Source: Megaleporinus macrocephalus
Taxonomy: Eukaryota > Chordata > Actinopteri > Characiformes > Anostomidae
Assembly (NCBI GenBank): GCA_021613375.1
Contig: CM038722.1
Location: 22,464,607-22,528,606 of the forward strand
DNA: 64,000 nucleotides
Reading direction: 5' to 3'
Numbering within the stretch: the first letter of the stretch is position 1; each line of letters begins with the position of its first letter. The position numbers and the translations under genes were made by a program. The notes beneath the pieces were generated by a model, which saw nothing but the letters and a program-made list of their open reading frames with translations, made no database searches and was not told where the DNA came from. Shown in pieces: positions 24,015 through 34,968 of the stretch.

Positions 24015-24125
24015 TTGGAATTACTAGAGCAGACTGCTGTTTTCTTCAGTCAGTCTATAAGAGATGCTGCCTTTATTGTTAGATGCACAGTGAGCGCACA
24101 CACTCAGATTACTAACAGCTTATTA
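24015..24125 (+). repeat. Dispersed repeat family 5, plus-strand copy
   Basis: Counterpart of the minus-strand copy at 21945-22085. It is followed by (TATG)n at 24130-24150. Confidence 0.7.
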
Positions 24126-24382
24126 CTTTATGTATGTATGTATGTATGTGAAGTAGCATTTGGTGGTTACCATCAACATAATAATATAAACATTGTTTTT
24201 TAATTAAATAAAAACAGTGTTTACTTACATTTGTATTTAAAACTGGCATCTTGGGCCATCTTATACTGCTCTGCGATATGTTTAACACAGCACAACTCGG
24301 CAGTAAGGCATCACCACATTGCATTATATTATAGATTTGGAGATTCTAGTGTACATCGTCTGTACACTACACTACATGTTAT

Positions 24383-25134
24383 ATGTGTTTCTGTAACAGC
24401 CGTTAGATGTGTTTCTGTAACAGCCGTTAGATGTGTTTCTGTAACAGCCGTTAGATGTGTTTCTGTAACAGACGTTAGATGTGTTTCTGTAACAGCCGTT
24501 AGATGTGTTTCTGTAACAGCCGTTAGATGTGTTTCTGTAACAGCCGTTAGATGTGTTTCTGTAACAGACGTTAGATGTGTTTCTGTAACAGACGTTAGAT
24601 GTGTTTCTGTAACAGACGTTAGATGTGTTTCTGTAACAGACGTTAGATGTGTTTCTGTAACAGACGTTAGATGTGTTTCTGTAACAGCCGTTAGATGTGT
24701 TTCTGTAACAGACGTTAGATGTGTTTCTGTAACAGACGTTAGATGTGTTTCTGTAACAGACATTAGATGTGTTTCTGTAACAGACGTTAGATGTGTTTCT
24801 GTAACAGACGTTAGATGTGTTTCTGTAACAGACGTTAGATGTGTTTCTGTAACAGACGTTAGATGTGTTTCTGTAACAGACGTTAGATGTGTTTCTGTAA
24901 CAGACGTTAGATGTGTTTCTGTAACAGACGTTAGATGTGTTTCTGTAACAGACATTAGATGTGTTTCTGTAACAGCCGTTAGATGTGTTTCTGTAACAGA
25001 CGTTAGATGTGTTTCTGTAACAGCCGTTAGATGTGTTTCTGTAACAGCCGTTAGATGTGTTTCTGTAACAGCCGTTAGATGTGTTTCTGTAACAGACGTT
25101 AGATGTGTTTCTGTAACAGACGTTAGATGTGTTA
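24383..25134. repeat. 24-bp minisatellite, 31 copies
   Basis: Unit GTGTTTCTGTAACAGMCGTT plus AGAT. Two positions vary: AGCC versus AGAC, and rarely CGTT to CATT. Reading the variable residue as Ala, Asp or Ile gives the order AAAD AAAD DDDD ADDI DDDD DDDI ADAA ADD. The length is a multiple of three, so frames are open on both strands. No start context, domain or splice signal supports coding. Units are directly adjacent without spacers. Confidence 0.95.
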
Positions 25135-25139
25135 AAGAG

Positions 25140-25620
25140 CATCAGGACTATTGAATATCAAGGCGAGTGAAAAGACAGGTCTGAGGAACCTCATACCAAC
25201 CGTAAAGCATGGTGATGCAAATATCATGTTTTAGGGCTGTTTTGCTGCCTCAGGGTCTGAACAAGTTGCAGTACTAGATTGTGAATTCTCCTTCATACCA
25301 GGGGGGTGCTTTAGGACGACGTAAGGCCATCCCTAAAAATGGTAACGCTGAAGAGGGGGGCCTTCCAACAAGATAACGATCCCCTCATACCAGTAAATCC
25401 ACCATTAAATGGCTTAAAAGAAGTTATGGGGTGGGATGTGGGGTGATTTCAACATGTGCTTGTAAATGCAAGAAGCCCCTCTAACAAAGTACAGTTGCAA
25501 TAATTCTACACAGGGCCAAAGATTCTATGCCAGAAAGTGGTATACAGTTACAGAAACGCCTACACACAGTTGTTTCTTTCAAACAGGGCAGTATCACAGC
25601 TAGGAGAGTACTTACTTTCT
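25140..25620 (+). pseudogene. Tc1-like transposase remnant (DDE region), degenerate
   Basis: Contains the fish Tc1 signatures CCGTAAAGCATGGTGATGC, TCATGTTTTAGGGCTGTTTT and TGCTGCCTCAGGG, then CAACAAGATAACGATCCCC and ACCAGTAAATCCACC. Translated in pieces this gives KHGDANIMF, then KSTIKWLKRSYG. Stops and frameshifts break it throughout. After about 25440 similarity is weak. Confidence 0.75.
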
Positions 25621-25910
25621 CAACTGAAGAAAGTCAATTAATTAATTTAAATTTAAATTAAAATCTAATTACCTTTTTACTGTTTGTTCCAATACATACC
25701 ATTGTCTATGCATCCAAATATGTTATCTATGCTAATTTAAAGATATTAAACTTAATTATAAGACACAAAAATGTTGACTGGAAAATCCTTTCATGTTGTC
25801 AGTTCATGTTGTGCTGCTCCGGTTTGAAACTGCCTGTAGGTGTGTTGGCAGAGACGAGGAATATGTTTTTAGGGAAAAAGTTGAGCATGCCAAAAAGGGT
25901 GCTTTTTGAA
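25621..25910. other. AT-rich flank
   Basis: Includes a 20-bp palindrome TTAATTTAAATTTAAATTAA near 25641-25660. No gene seen. Confidence 0.5.

Positions 25911-25991
<81 letters not shown>
25911..25991. repeat. (TG)n-(TA)n compound microsatellite
   Basis: A short (TG) run grades into about 34 TA units. Confidence 0.95.
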
Positions 25992-25993
<2 letters not shown>

Positions 25994-26259
25994 GCTTAAA
26001 ACAGCCCCAGTTCTTTGTGGAGTGGAGAATCTGGTCTGTGTTGGCATGATTGCATCATGAAATTCCTGCAGTTCTTTAGGATGCACCATTCAGATTCGTT
26101 TACTAGGAAAGCCATGGAGAAAGAACGTCAACTTCTGCTTTGTGACATGCCGTATTATCATGCTACAGGTAGCCATCACAAAATGACACACGATCCGCAT
26201 CAATATTTAAATAGGCTGTAGCATTTAAGCAGTGATTGGTTGATATTAACAGCCCAAAG
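25992..26259. other. Unannotated short stretch
   Basis: No gene or repeat recognised. Confidence 0.4.
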
Positions 26260-26895
26260 AATGTCAATAAAACATTCCCCATGCCATTACACCACCTCCA
26301 CCAGCCTAGTAGGTTGAATCCATGGATTCACACGGTTGGTACCAAATTTTGACCATCTGTGAGCAGAAATCCAGATTCTTCAGACCAGGCTATGTTTTTC
26401 CAGACTTCAACTGCCCAGTATTGGTGAACCTGTGCTCACTGCAGCCTCAGCTTGCTGTTCTTGGCTGACGGAGATGAACGTGATATAATCTTGTGCTCTT
26501 GTAGCCCATCCTCCTTGTTGTCTAATACATATTATGACCTTTTTGTTGGCCTGAATCAGCCTGGTTCTTCTCCACTGACCTCTCCCATCCACAAACCATT
26601 TCTGTACATAACTGTTGCTCACTAGATATTGTTTTTTCTTTATTGCACCTTTCTGAGTAAGTTGTAAAGATGCTTGTGTGTGAAAATCCCAGGAGATCAG
26701 CAGTTGCAGAAATACTCAAACCAGCCCATCTGGCAGCAACAATCCTGCCACAGTTAAAATCACTGAAGTTCCATATTTACCTCATTCCGGTGGTTGATGT
26801 GAACATTACCTGAAGCTGCTGGCCCATATCTGTCACTAGACTGGCTGATTAGATAGTCACATGAATGAGAAGGTGTACAGGTGTTGCTAATATAA
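26260..26895 (-). pseudogene. Tc1-like transposase fossil, N-terminal half, minus strand
   Basis: On the minus strand a frame near 26719 reads ISATADLLGFSHTSI, the helix-turn-helix style start seen in a widespread fish Tc1 family, followed by SSEQQLC and VCGWERS in the linker. A second frame (26622-26407) continues with SYVQKWFVDGRGQWRRTRL and an A-rich tail region. The + strand shows the matching landmarks CATGCCATTACACCACC, CAGACCAGGCTATGTTTTTC and GAAAATCCCAGGAGATCAG. Frameshifts and the missing C-terminal half make it inactive. Confidence 0.8.
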
Positions 26896-26904
26896 AGTTG
26901 TCAA

Positions 26905-27050
26905 TGAATGTTTATGTTTTCGCTGTCAAAAGAAAACCTTCTTCACTTCGAATGTAAATGAATGCAAAGAGATTTTATTCTAAGCGACTTTGAAGCCTTT
27001 CTATTGGACGAATCATCATGAAATTTTCACCTAATGTGCTGTAGTTCTAC
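26905..27050 (-). mobile_element. Family-1 MITE, copy f, truncated
   Basis: Contains TCAAAAGAAAACC, CACTTCGAATGTAAATGAATG, CGACTTTGAAGCCTTTCTATTGG and ATCATCATGAAATTTTCACC in the order of the complete minus-strand copy. Both terminal repeats are degraded. Confidence 0.65.
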
Positions 27051-27345
27051 TATTTCAGACTTTAGTCCAGCTGTTTCTATGCAAACTTTGTTAGCCCCCT
27101 TTTACTCTGTTCTTCAACGGGCAGGACCTTACCAGGACCAGTACAGAGCAGAATGTATTTGGTGAACGATTCTAAGCACTGCAGTGGTTGCCATGTGTTG
27201 TACTGATACTTTCGAAAACTCCAGCAGCACCTCTGTGTCTGATCCTCTCACACCAGCGCAACACACAATAACACACCACCACCATGTCAGTCACTGCAGT
27301 GCCCAGAATGATCCACCACCCAAATATCACCTGCGCTGCACTGTG
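27050..27345. repeat. Abundant fish interspersed repeat, internally rearranged
   Basis: 27196-27345 reads CTCCAGCAGCACCTCTGTG, CACACCACCACCATGTCAGT and GATCCACCACCCAAAT, a repeat I recall as common in otophysan fish. 27050-27155 is the reverse complement of the part that normally follows it (rc: CTGTTTCTATG.., GTTCTTCAACGGGCAGGACC). The two halves are thus head-to-head. A further piece is at 48930-49045. Confidence 0.65.
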
Positions 27346-28200
27346 AAAAAATGTCAGCATTGTACTGTTATTATACAGTGCATCTACTGTAATTTATTTA
27401 ACAGTATTGTACTGTAAATTCATTTACAGTATATAACAGTAAAATAACTGTGTATTTATGGTTCTAACCAACTAGCCAGCTTGCCAGTTCAGCTACAGTG
27501 ACTAAATTTAGTCACTTAATGAAACAGACCTAACTAACAACATCTTAAATCTTAAAAGTTCGATAATTATGTTGACAAAACAATATCGGACACTGCAAAC
27601 ATTAGAATACGCAATGTTAACAGCTACCCTTAGCTTGAGTTTCTCGGGGACCACCACCGCTGTGCAGTTTTAAAGGGTCAGTTGTAAATGCACCAGCTCG
27701 TGTCTCCTTATCTAAGAAGCGATTTAGATGATCTTACTTTATGCTATGAATGAACACAGTACACGCTGCCTGACACTTCCTGACTGAATACTGAGCTTAT
27801 AGCTTATGTGTGAAACAGTCTACAGAGCACTCATACAAGAGAAGTGTGTTAACAGTGAAAAACAAAGTGAGCTGAGCCAAATAGGCTGGCCCCTCCCACT
27901 GCATACATAAGTCCCTTACACGAGTAGAAGCAGTTTGAGATTAATAAAAAAAACGGGTTATCATGAAAATTATTAGTCTGTAATCATCAGTATGATTTTG
28001 ATGGATAGTGACTGGACCTGTAAAGGGATGATGGCACATATTTCCACAGGTTGACAGTAATTACTTTATTATGATGATAAATTACAGTGGTTTTATTGGG
28101 AAACTGATTGCATTACTCTTAATTTACATACAACGTGTGATAATATAACAGTATTTTGCAGTTATTGTACAATACAGTAAGATACTGTTGTATATATGCA
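27346..28200. repeat. Possible TIR-type element rich in TACAGTA/TACTGTA
   Basis: The left side (27346-27440) repeats TACTGTTATTATACAGTGC, ACTGTAATTTA and CAGTATTGTACTGTAAATT. The right side (28030-28190) has GACAGTAATTACTTT, TTACAGTGGTTTTAT and GTACAATACAGTAAGATACTG. The symmetry suggests the ends of a non-autonomous DNA element with a unique centre, but no exact ends or target duplication were fixed. Confidence 0.4.
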
Positions 28201-30446
28201 GTAAATTTAGAGCAATTCAGTACAGTGTGTGGTGGTCCTGGGAGAAATGGGGTAACAAGGTATACAGAGACACAGATGGTCTACAGTGTGTATATAATAA
28301 ATATAAAATATATATACTGTACTGGACATATATAAGACTTCATGTCCTCTGTGTGAGACATTCTGTCAGCTGATTAATCAACTTGTGTGTCATTCTGTAT
28401 AAAAACATTCTGTGGGCACCCTCCACACACACACTCACACACACACACATATACACACTCTGCCTCTCACCCGTTCTCACTGTCTGTCGCTATCTTTCAT
28501 CATCTGTCTGTCACTCTCACGGCTGTTCTCGCTGTCCTTTGGCAAGGAAAAAAAAACAGACTTATTGTGTTTCACAATCAATTTCTTTAAGAGCTCTAAT
28601 GCTGAGTGTGTTTCACTGTTTCTGTACACGCGTGCTTTAAAGCCCGGCTTGAGTTCATGCGAATGATTTATGCATTACAAAACTTTAAAAGCCGGTAACA
28701 AATGCACATCTAGGACGCGCCTCACCTTCGAAACAAACACACCGGACCATAAAACTTAACCAGTGACTTAGTGCACGTTAATGCACCGCCGTAGCCTGAA
28801 CTCATTACGCTCGCATTTCACTGAACTGCTTTATGGAAAATAATTGCCCTGACTTGTGGAAAGTGATTGCCTTTATTTATTCCAGGTACCGTTTTAGTCA
28901 AATGGACTTGGACAAAATCTTAATGTATTCATTTGAGTTGCTCAAATGGCTCAAATGGCCTATGCCAAAAAATATACCTGTTCTAAATAAAATATGCATG
29001 GAAATGATTGCGTTTGAGTAGTGTGGTACTCAAGTTATTGTGTTTACTCCTCTGAGTTGAATTAGATCTGATGGCTTATAGTACTAAACAGTTGCCTTTA
29101 CTCATTTGAATTGAATCTAGTTTGAAAATCATTGCACTTACTCTGTTCAGTTGCATTTTACTAGTATGGTGGCAAATGAAAATCATTGCCTTTACTCATT
29201 GGAGTTGCAATTCATAGCAATAATTAAAAACAATAATTAAAAAAAAAACCACAGCCACCCTCATTCATCACCCTCACTTGTAGATAGTGTATGTATATGA
29301 ATACAGAACAGAACGTGCTATATGTAAACATAAAGAACAAACTGTTGTTGATATAAATATTTTAGGAAAACGGTTCCTTTGGTCTTTTCACTTGCATTTC
29401 GTTGAAATGGCTTTGAACTTTTTAGGATATTAAATAAATGTATTATTTTGTCCTCAAATAATGGAACCAAAATAATAAAAGCCTATTTATGTTTTTTTAA
29501 TAAGAACATTCCATTCCAATAAACCTCAAATATACTTCACTAAAATAGACCTAGGCTGTTTTGACTCATTTCTAGTTCTCCAAGCTAAAATGGAGCTGCC
29601 TTTGTACAGTTTAGGAGACTGCTCATGGAAATGCCTTAAACGTGCCACAGAATGCGTTTATTCTGTTTATTCCATATTTTCTAAGCTCTCGGATATCTCA
29701 ATAAAAAGTTTATGAAATTGCTCAAGGGAAAAAAAGCCAGATATGGTTTTAGACGAATGAGGAAGGCTAAGCTTATAAATATTTTGAGGAGATCTGCTCT
29801 GATTGGCTGATTTACAGCCAGACATTGTGATGTTTACACAGAAGAAACATGTCGCAATAGACACAGGCAGCAAAATAGCCACCACACGGAGCTATCACTG
29901 CTGCTGCTGTTGGAGCTGGGATGTGAGTAAAGGTGGAACTGCTTCTCTTCAGTCTCTTCAGTGTTGAACGCTGAGCGAAGACGTTCGAACGAAGATTTGA
30001 GAAACTGCCCAGAGTCAAATATGCAGACCAACAGCTTTAATTCAGAGCTGTCCAGGATCAGGATGGGAAGTTGGCTTCCTAATCATCATTTTGCAGGAGC
30101 CAAATAAGAAGCCAACTCCAGCCTCGTTTGAAGATGGGCATCAGACAATCCATTCACAATTACGTTCCTCAGAAAGGCCGTGTACAGAAGCAGTATATCT
30201 ACACAGCCTGGAACAGTAGAGACCGTTTTTGTTACTGTTGCTCTGTTGATATATGTAACTTATTGGGGGAGTAAATTTTAATGAGCCAATTCTGTTACCT
30301 TTTACTGTAGAAGACAACAGTTTTTGAGGTTCATAGCATGTCAGTTGTATATACTGAACTCTCATTATTCAACTATGACAGTGCCAATACAGTTTTCCAA
30401 TCTGTGGCCACTTTAACTGCTACCTTGATTCATACCTTGAGCTGCT
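28201..30446. other. Unannotated non-coding stretch
   Basis: (CA)n at 28424-28452 and CT-rich 28455-28530. The segment 28620-28830 is unique and of balanced composition. 28905-29210 repeats short phrases such as ATTGCCTTTACTCATT, suggesting an old degenerate tandem repeat. No gene recognised. Confidence 0.5.
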
Positions 30447-30696
30447 GTATATGGTTGCCATCCAAAGAAAAATCTCTATTTTGGTCCATTTTTATTTTTC
30501 TACATTGTTTGAACACATGAGCTGCCATTTACATTGTGTGAGAATTTCATTAGGAAGCAAACAATGTAAGTGCTCCAAAATAGATTGGAGAAAATTCTGG
30601 TTCCATTGACTTACATTAAAATTAAGGAGAGTTTTTGGCCACTCCTGTGAACTTGCCATTTTGGAGATATTTGTTTTCTTTGGGCGGCGATGATAT
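30447..30696 (+). mobile_element. Family-1 MITE, copy g
   Basis: Landmarks in order: GTTGCCATCCAAAGAAAA, TTTTTCTACATTGTTTGAAC, AAGTGCTCCAAAATAG, GTTCCATTGACTTACATT, CACTCCTGTGAACTTGCC and end GGGCGGCGATGATAT. Located about 350 bp before the grin2b exon acceptor. Confidence 0.8.
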
Positions 30697-31020
30697 CATT
30701 TAGTAAATGCATGCAGTGCCTAGTGCAACCTTCATTTCCATGATGAACAAATTGCAGTAAGCATGTAATGTTTGGAAACTTCTTGGAAGAAAGAATGGTT
30801 ATATTAACACCTGTTATGAGTTAGGAATGGTTCTCCTCGTCCTGTGAAGTTGTTATTTGGGAGATTTTGGAGGAAGTTGAAACTGAGATGATGTGAAGAT
30901 GATGTAAAGATATGAATTCTCTAAAGGATCTTGAGTTTTCCCAGAAATCTCATCAAACACGTGTCAGTAATGAGTAGTGATGTCTGACCATCAAGAGGAC
31001 ACGCACGCGTCTCGTTTTTA
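30697..31020. other. Intron or upstream sequence immediately before the grin2b exon
   Basis: Unique sequence; no gene. It becomes pyrimidine-rich only at the acceptor. Confidence 0.5.
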
Positions 31021-31068
31021 AACTCGCTCCCTCTCTTCCTCCAGGGACTGCGTCTTCACTCGTCGGCC
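31021..31068 (+). other. grin2b: Splice acceptor and short 5'UTR portion of the grin2b coding exon
   Basis: A pyrimidine-rich run, CTCCCTCTCTTCCTCCAG, ends at 31044. It is a strong 3' splice-site candidate 24 bases before the ATG. The exon would then start at 31045 with 24 nt of 5'UTR. In mammals the first GRIN2B coding exon is preceded by non-coding exons, so an acceptor here is expected. The upstream exons were not identified. A nearby transcription start instead of splicing cannot be excluded. Confidence 0.7.
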
Positions 31069-31608
31069 ATGCTTGTCAGCCTTCGCCTCTCTCTCCTCCT
31101 CCTCCTTCTCTCGCTTCTCCTCCTCTTCCCGGGCTGCGAGGCACGGCGGGGCGGAGGGGGCGGGTCCACTGCCGGCGGGGGCGGGGCCGGGGGCGTGAGC
31201 AGCAGCACCCGCGGCCACTCCATCATCGGGCCGCCACACTACCCTCCGGCGGCGGCCAACCCGGTGGTGGCGCCGCTGCCGCCCAAGTTCGCTCAGGGCC
31301 TTAGCATTGCCGTCATCCTGGTGGGAAACTCCAGCGAGGTGACGCTGGCGGAGGGCCTGGAGAAGGAGGACTTCCTGCACGTGCCGCTGCCGCCCAAGGT
31401 GGACCTGGTCACTATGAACGAGACTGACCCCAAGAGCATCATCAACCGCATCTGCGCCCTCATGTCCCGCAACTGGCTGCAGGGCGTGGTGTTCGGAGAC
31501 GACACTGACCAGGAGGCCATCGCCCAGATCCTGGACTTCATCTCAGCCCAGACACACATCCCCATCCTGGGCATCCGCGGGGGCTCCTCCATGATCATGG
31601 CTGCCAAG
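31069..31608 (+). CDS. grin2b: First coding exon of NMDA receptor subunit GluN2B (partial gene, 180 codons)
   Basis: GluN2B is the glutamate-binding subunit of the NMDA receptor, a calcium-permeable channel at excitatory synapses. This exon encodes residues 1-180. Residues 1 to about 25 form a signal peptide: a Leu-rich core ending PGCEA. Residues 26-76 are a Gly/Ser/Pro-rich low-complexity stretch. From about residue 77 ([10 protein letters not shown]) the amino-terminal LIVBP-like domain begins. Blocks [29 protein letters not shown] and GGSSMIMA favour GluN2B over 2A, 2C or 2D. N87 (NSS) and N117 (NET) are glycosylation sequons. Q153, I154 and F157 match the human ifenprodil-pocket Q110, I111 and F114. 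R170 sits where human H127 is. The exon ends in phase 0 at AAG before GT, as I recall for the mammalian exon. The ATG is the first in the exon and is followed at once by the signal peptide. The fish paralogue (a or b) is unresolved, and no later exon lies in this window. Confidence 0.95.
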
Positions 31609-31614
31609 GTACGG
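31605..31614 (+). other. grin2b: Splice donor of the grin2b first coding exon
   Basis: CCAAG/GTACGG: a consensus-like 5' splice site at the point where similarity to GluN2B stops (after SMIMAAK). The frame reads on about 20 codons past it into unrelated pyrimidine-rich sequence. Confidence 0.9.
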
Positions 31615-31636
31615 CTATCAAACGTCTTTCTCTGGC

Positions 31637-31681
31637 GTGCTCAGTCGTCATCAAGCTGTCCCCCTCTTTTTTAAAACTCCT

Positions 31682-31725
<44 letters not shown>

Positions 31726-32270
31726 TCCTTCTTTCTTTCTTTCCTTCTTTCTTTCTTTCTTTCCTTCTTCCGTTCTTTCTTTCTTTCTTTCTTTCTTTCT
31801 TTCCTTCTTTCTTTTTTGACCTCTCAAATGTTTCTTTCGTTCTCCTCTGATCTTAGCCGTTTCTGTTAAAGAGTCTCTGTTTCTTTCTCTCTTTCCTTAA
31901 CTTTGTTACTCACTCTCTTTCTCTTTTGTTCTCTCTGTATTTGTTCTCTTTCTCTCATCCTGTCTTTGTTTTCCTCTGTTTAATTGACTCTCCTGTGTGG
32001 ATTTCTTTTTTCATTTGTTTCCTCTGTCTTCTGGCTCTCATCTTTTACACTCCCCCCTTTCTCTTTTCGTCTTTCTCCATTTGTATTTATTTCTCTCTTT
32101 CTTTGCTCTCTTGCTCCTACAGCGTTTCTCGCTCCTTCCCGCTTCTGGTCTCTCCCTCTTCATCTTACTTTCTTACTTTCTGTTGTCTGGTCTCTCTTTT
32201 TGTCTCTCTCTCTCTTTCTCTTTTGGTCTCTATGGCCTCTCTCTCTCTCTCTCTCTCTCGCTTTCTCATT

Positions 32271-32314
<44 letters not shown>

Positions 32315-32493
32315 GCCCTCTCTTAATTTCACTTTTGGTCTCTCTGGCTTCTCTCTCTTTTAGTCTCTTTGGCCCCTCTCTCTCTCCCTCTCTCTCCCTC
32401 TCTCTCTCTCTCTCCTGCCCTCTCTCTCAATTTCACTTTTTGTCTTTCTGGCTTCTCTCTTTTTTTTCTTTTAGTTTCTTTAGCCTCTCTTTC

Positions 32494-32555
<62 letters not shown>

Positions 32556-32743
32556 CCCCCTCTCCTCCCTCTCTCTCTCTCCCTCTCCTCCCTCTCTCTC
32601 TTTTCTCTTTTGGTTTCTATGGCATCTCTCTCTCTCCTGCCCTCTCTCTTCACTTTTGGTCTCGCTGGCTTCTCTCTCTTCTTTCTCTTTTGGTCTCTTT
32701 GCCCCCCCCCCTCTCTCTCTCTCTTTCTCTTTCTCTCTCTCTC

Positions 32744-32777
<34 letters not shown>

Positions 32778-33241
32778 GCCCTCTCTCTTTATTTCACTGT
32801 TGGTCACTGTTGTTTTCGGACTGTGTTTCTACTACTGTCCTATTCTGGGACACATGGTGTTCCTTTGCATTTTTATCTCTTTGTATTTCTTTTTACTTTT
32901 CTATCTATTTTGGTCTCTCTGCCCCACCATCTATCTGTATATCTATCTATAGATCATCTCTCTCTCTATATATCTATATATCTTCTTATTTTCTCCCTTA
33001 CTTCTGTGTCTGTCTTACATAGTTTCCGTCACCTTCATCTTTCTTTCCCTCTGTTGTACTTTATCCTTTTTTAGTTTTGGTCTCTTTCTTTGGTCTCTTT
33101 CTATCAGTTTTTTCTTGTTGTCTCTTTTTCCCTTTTTCTCCCACTTGTTTGCTCTGTCCCTGTGCCTTTCTTTCCACTTCTTTTGTTTGGTGTCTCTCTC
33201 TCTTGCTCTGTCACTCTCTCTCTCTCTCTCTCTCTCTCTGA
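31637..33241 (+). repeat. 1.6-kb polypyrimidine tract at the start of the grin2b intron
   Basis: Almost entirely C and T on the sense strand: (TTTC)n at 31679-31815, (CT)n blocks at 32240-32262, 32386-32412, 32495-32560 and 32712-32775, and (ATCT)n at 32272-32312. It begins about 30 bp after the donor. The long hydrophobic frames across it are compositional. Confidence 0.95.
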
Positions 33242-34960
33242 GTTTTATATATATATATAATTGTGTGTCTCGTATTTGGACCAATCATCAAGGTCATCGC
33301 ATTGTGACAGTAGTGAGCGTACGTGCTGTGGTAAGGCGCTCGTGTCCATGGCTGTTTTATCTGGCCCGATGATCGCGGCTAACGCAGCGCAGAGGGAACC
33401 GAGCGAAGCGCTTTGAAGTGAAAGAGTGAAGATACGTGGTGCTGGTCAGAGACGCAGTGGGGCTCATAGGCTCTTATTAGTATTACTGTCACTTCTGCTA
33501 TTACCAATACTCCACTGCCTTTTTTGCCCTGAAAGAATTTGATGAACGACTAAAGAAGAGAATGAAGGGGGGGGGGGTATATCAAAGAGCAGGCGATAAA
33601 CAGACAGGGGGAGGCAAGAGAGAGAAAATGGAGAGAGCCAGACTAAAAGAGGCTGTGTTGGCTTTACTCTATAGAAAGCGGGGGAATGAATAGAAGCGAC
33701 CGTGGAGAGAGAGGAAAGAAAAGAAATGTCACCAGGACTTTTAGCAAATGCCACCGACGAAAAGAGTGGGAGTCAAACACACTTGTTTTGTCATTTTGGG
33801 GGGAAAAAAAAGGGAACAAGGTAGAAAAAAAGATAGAAAAAAAAACAAATCACAGCTGTGGCTCAACATGAGTGCATTTTGAAATGTTAAAAACCGCTGA
33901 ATTACCTTCCCGCAGACGAACAGTGATTATAGTGACGTTCATTCAGGCATCATCAGGAGAGATCATCATTCCAGTACACCTCCATCATCTCCCTTTCTCA
34001 TCCTTTCTGTCAAGATGTGTTATTTCTGAACAGTCGTGTTAGCTTGACTTTGTTCTTTTGTCTGTCTGTCATGTTCAGTTGTTTGTTTCGTGGTTCGCTG
34101 TTACAATAAGAGTGTGAAAATACACACGTTCTCAGGTTTGATATGATTTTTGATTGTAAGGTTTTGCACAGAGGTCAGTGTCATTTTCCCCCTGTTGTTG
34201 CAAGTGATTCGCTGTACGTTAACAAACGACACAGCTGTGAACTCAGGCTGGCATGAAGCTCCGGTCACTGTGCACAAGGTGGTGTGTAGATATTTCACTA
34301 AAAAACAAAATGCATTAGTGGTCAGTCATACCAAATATGAAATATGATTGCAACATAGAACAGTTGAACCCAAACAATCAAAAATAAACAGTCTTAGGCT
34401 TAGATTACACAGAGTGACATAAGGTTCATTGAGGCATTAAGTCAAGCTCCATGACACTAGGCTTTGTTGCATTCATCAGTTCATCATGAGTGCAGGTCTT
34501 GTCACTTGCTTAAGAATTCTTATGGTGAGCTATATTATATGTCCATAAGTTTGTGCCATCTGAGCCTGAGCCAGCTGCTACCATCACCACCAAGCTCAAC
34601 ATAACTGGTTAGTCAGTACCGTCTTCAGCTGGCGGTGCCAAACCCTGGGCCGAGGTTAACTAATCCAGAAAACTCAGCTTGTCTATGTTGGGTTACGTAG
34701 AATCCCTGGTGAAGGTAATGGTTTTGCTGGGGAACATGTTGTCTCTGTATTTTAGAAACGGTACCGAGACATACTTTTCCAAAAGTCTTCTCCAGAGCAG
34801 CAATTAAACCTAGTGAGCCCCATATCAACGAACGGGAACAGTAGTTAACTAGTGAACACTGTCAGGCGTGCTGTTGATAATAAGCATGCTTTATGCTAAG
34901 GTCAGACATGTTGCTGAGGAGCTCAGCACAGTTTGTGTCTGCTGTCCTTCTCGAAATAAG
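33242..34960. other. Unannotated intronic stretch
   Basis: A GA-rich patch at 33540-33650 with G10 near 33570, and an A-rich patch near 33800-33850. No coding match. Confidence 0.5.
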
Positions 34961-34968
34961 ACTTACGG

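Noticed and set aside
24383..25134. CRISPR array
   Set aside because: The units are contiguous and near identical with no unique spacers, in vertebrate DNA.
24231..25154. 307-codon frame across the 24-bp array as a repeat protein
   Set aside because: The open frame is a consequence of a 24-bp period. Other frames are equally open, and the flanks are transposon debris.
31926..33074. Serine/leucine-rich frames downstream of grin2b as genes or as a continuation of the exon
   Set aside because: They lie in a CT low-complexity tract after a good splice donor; composition alone explains them.
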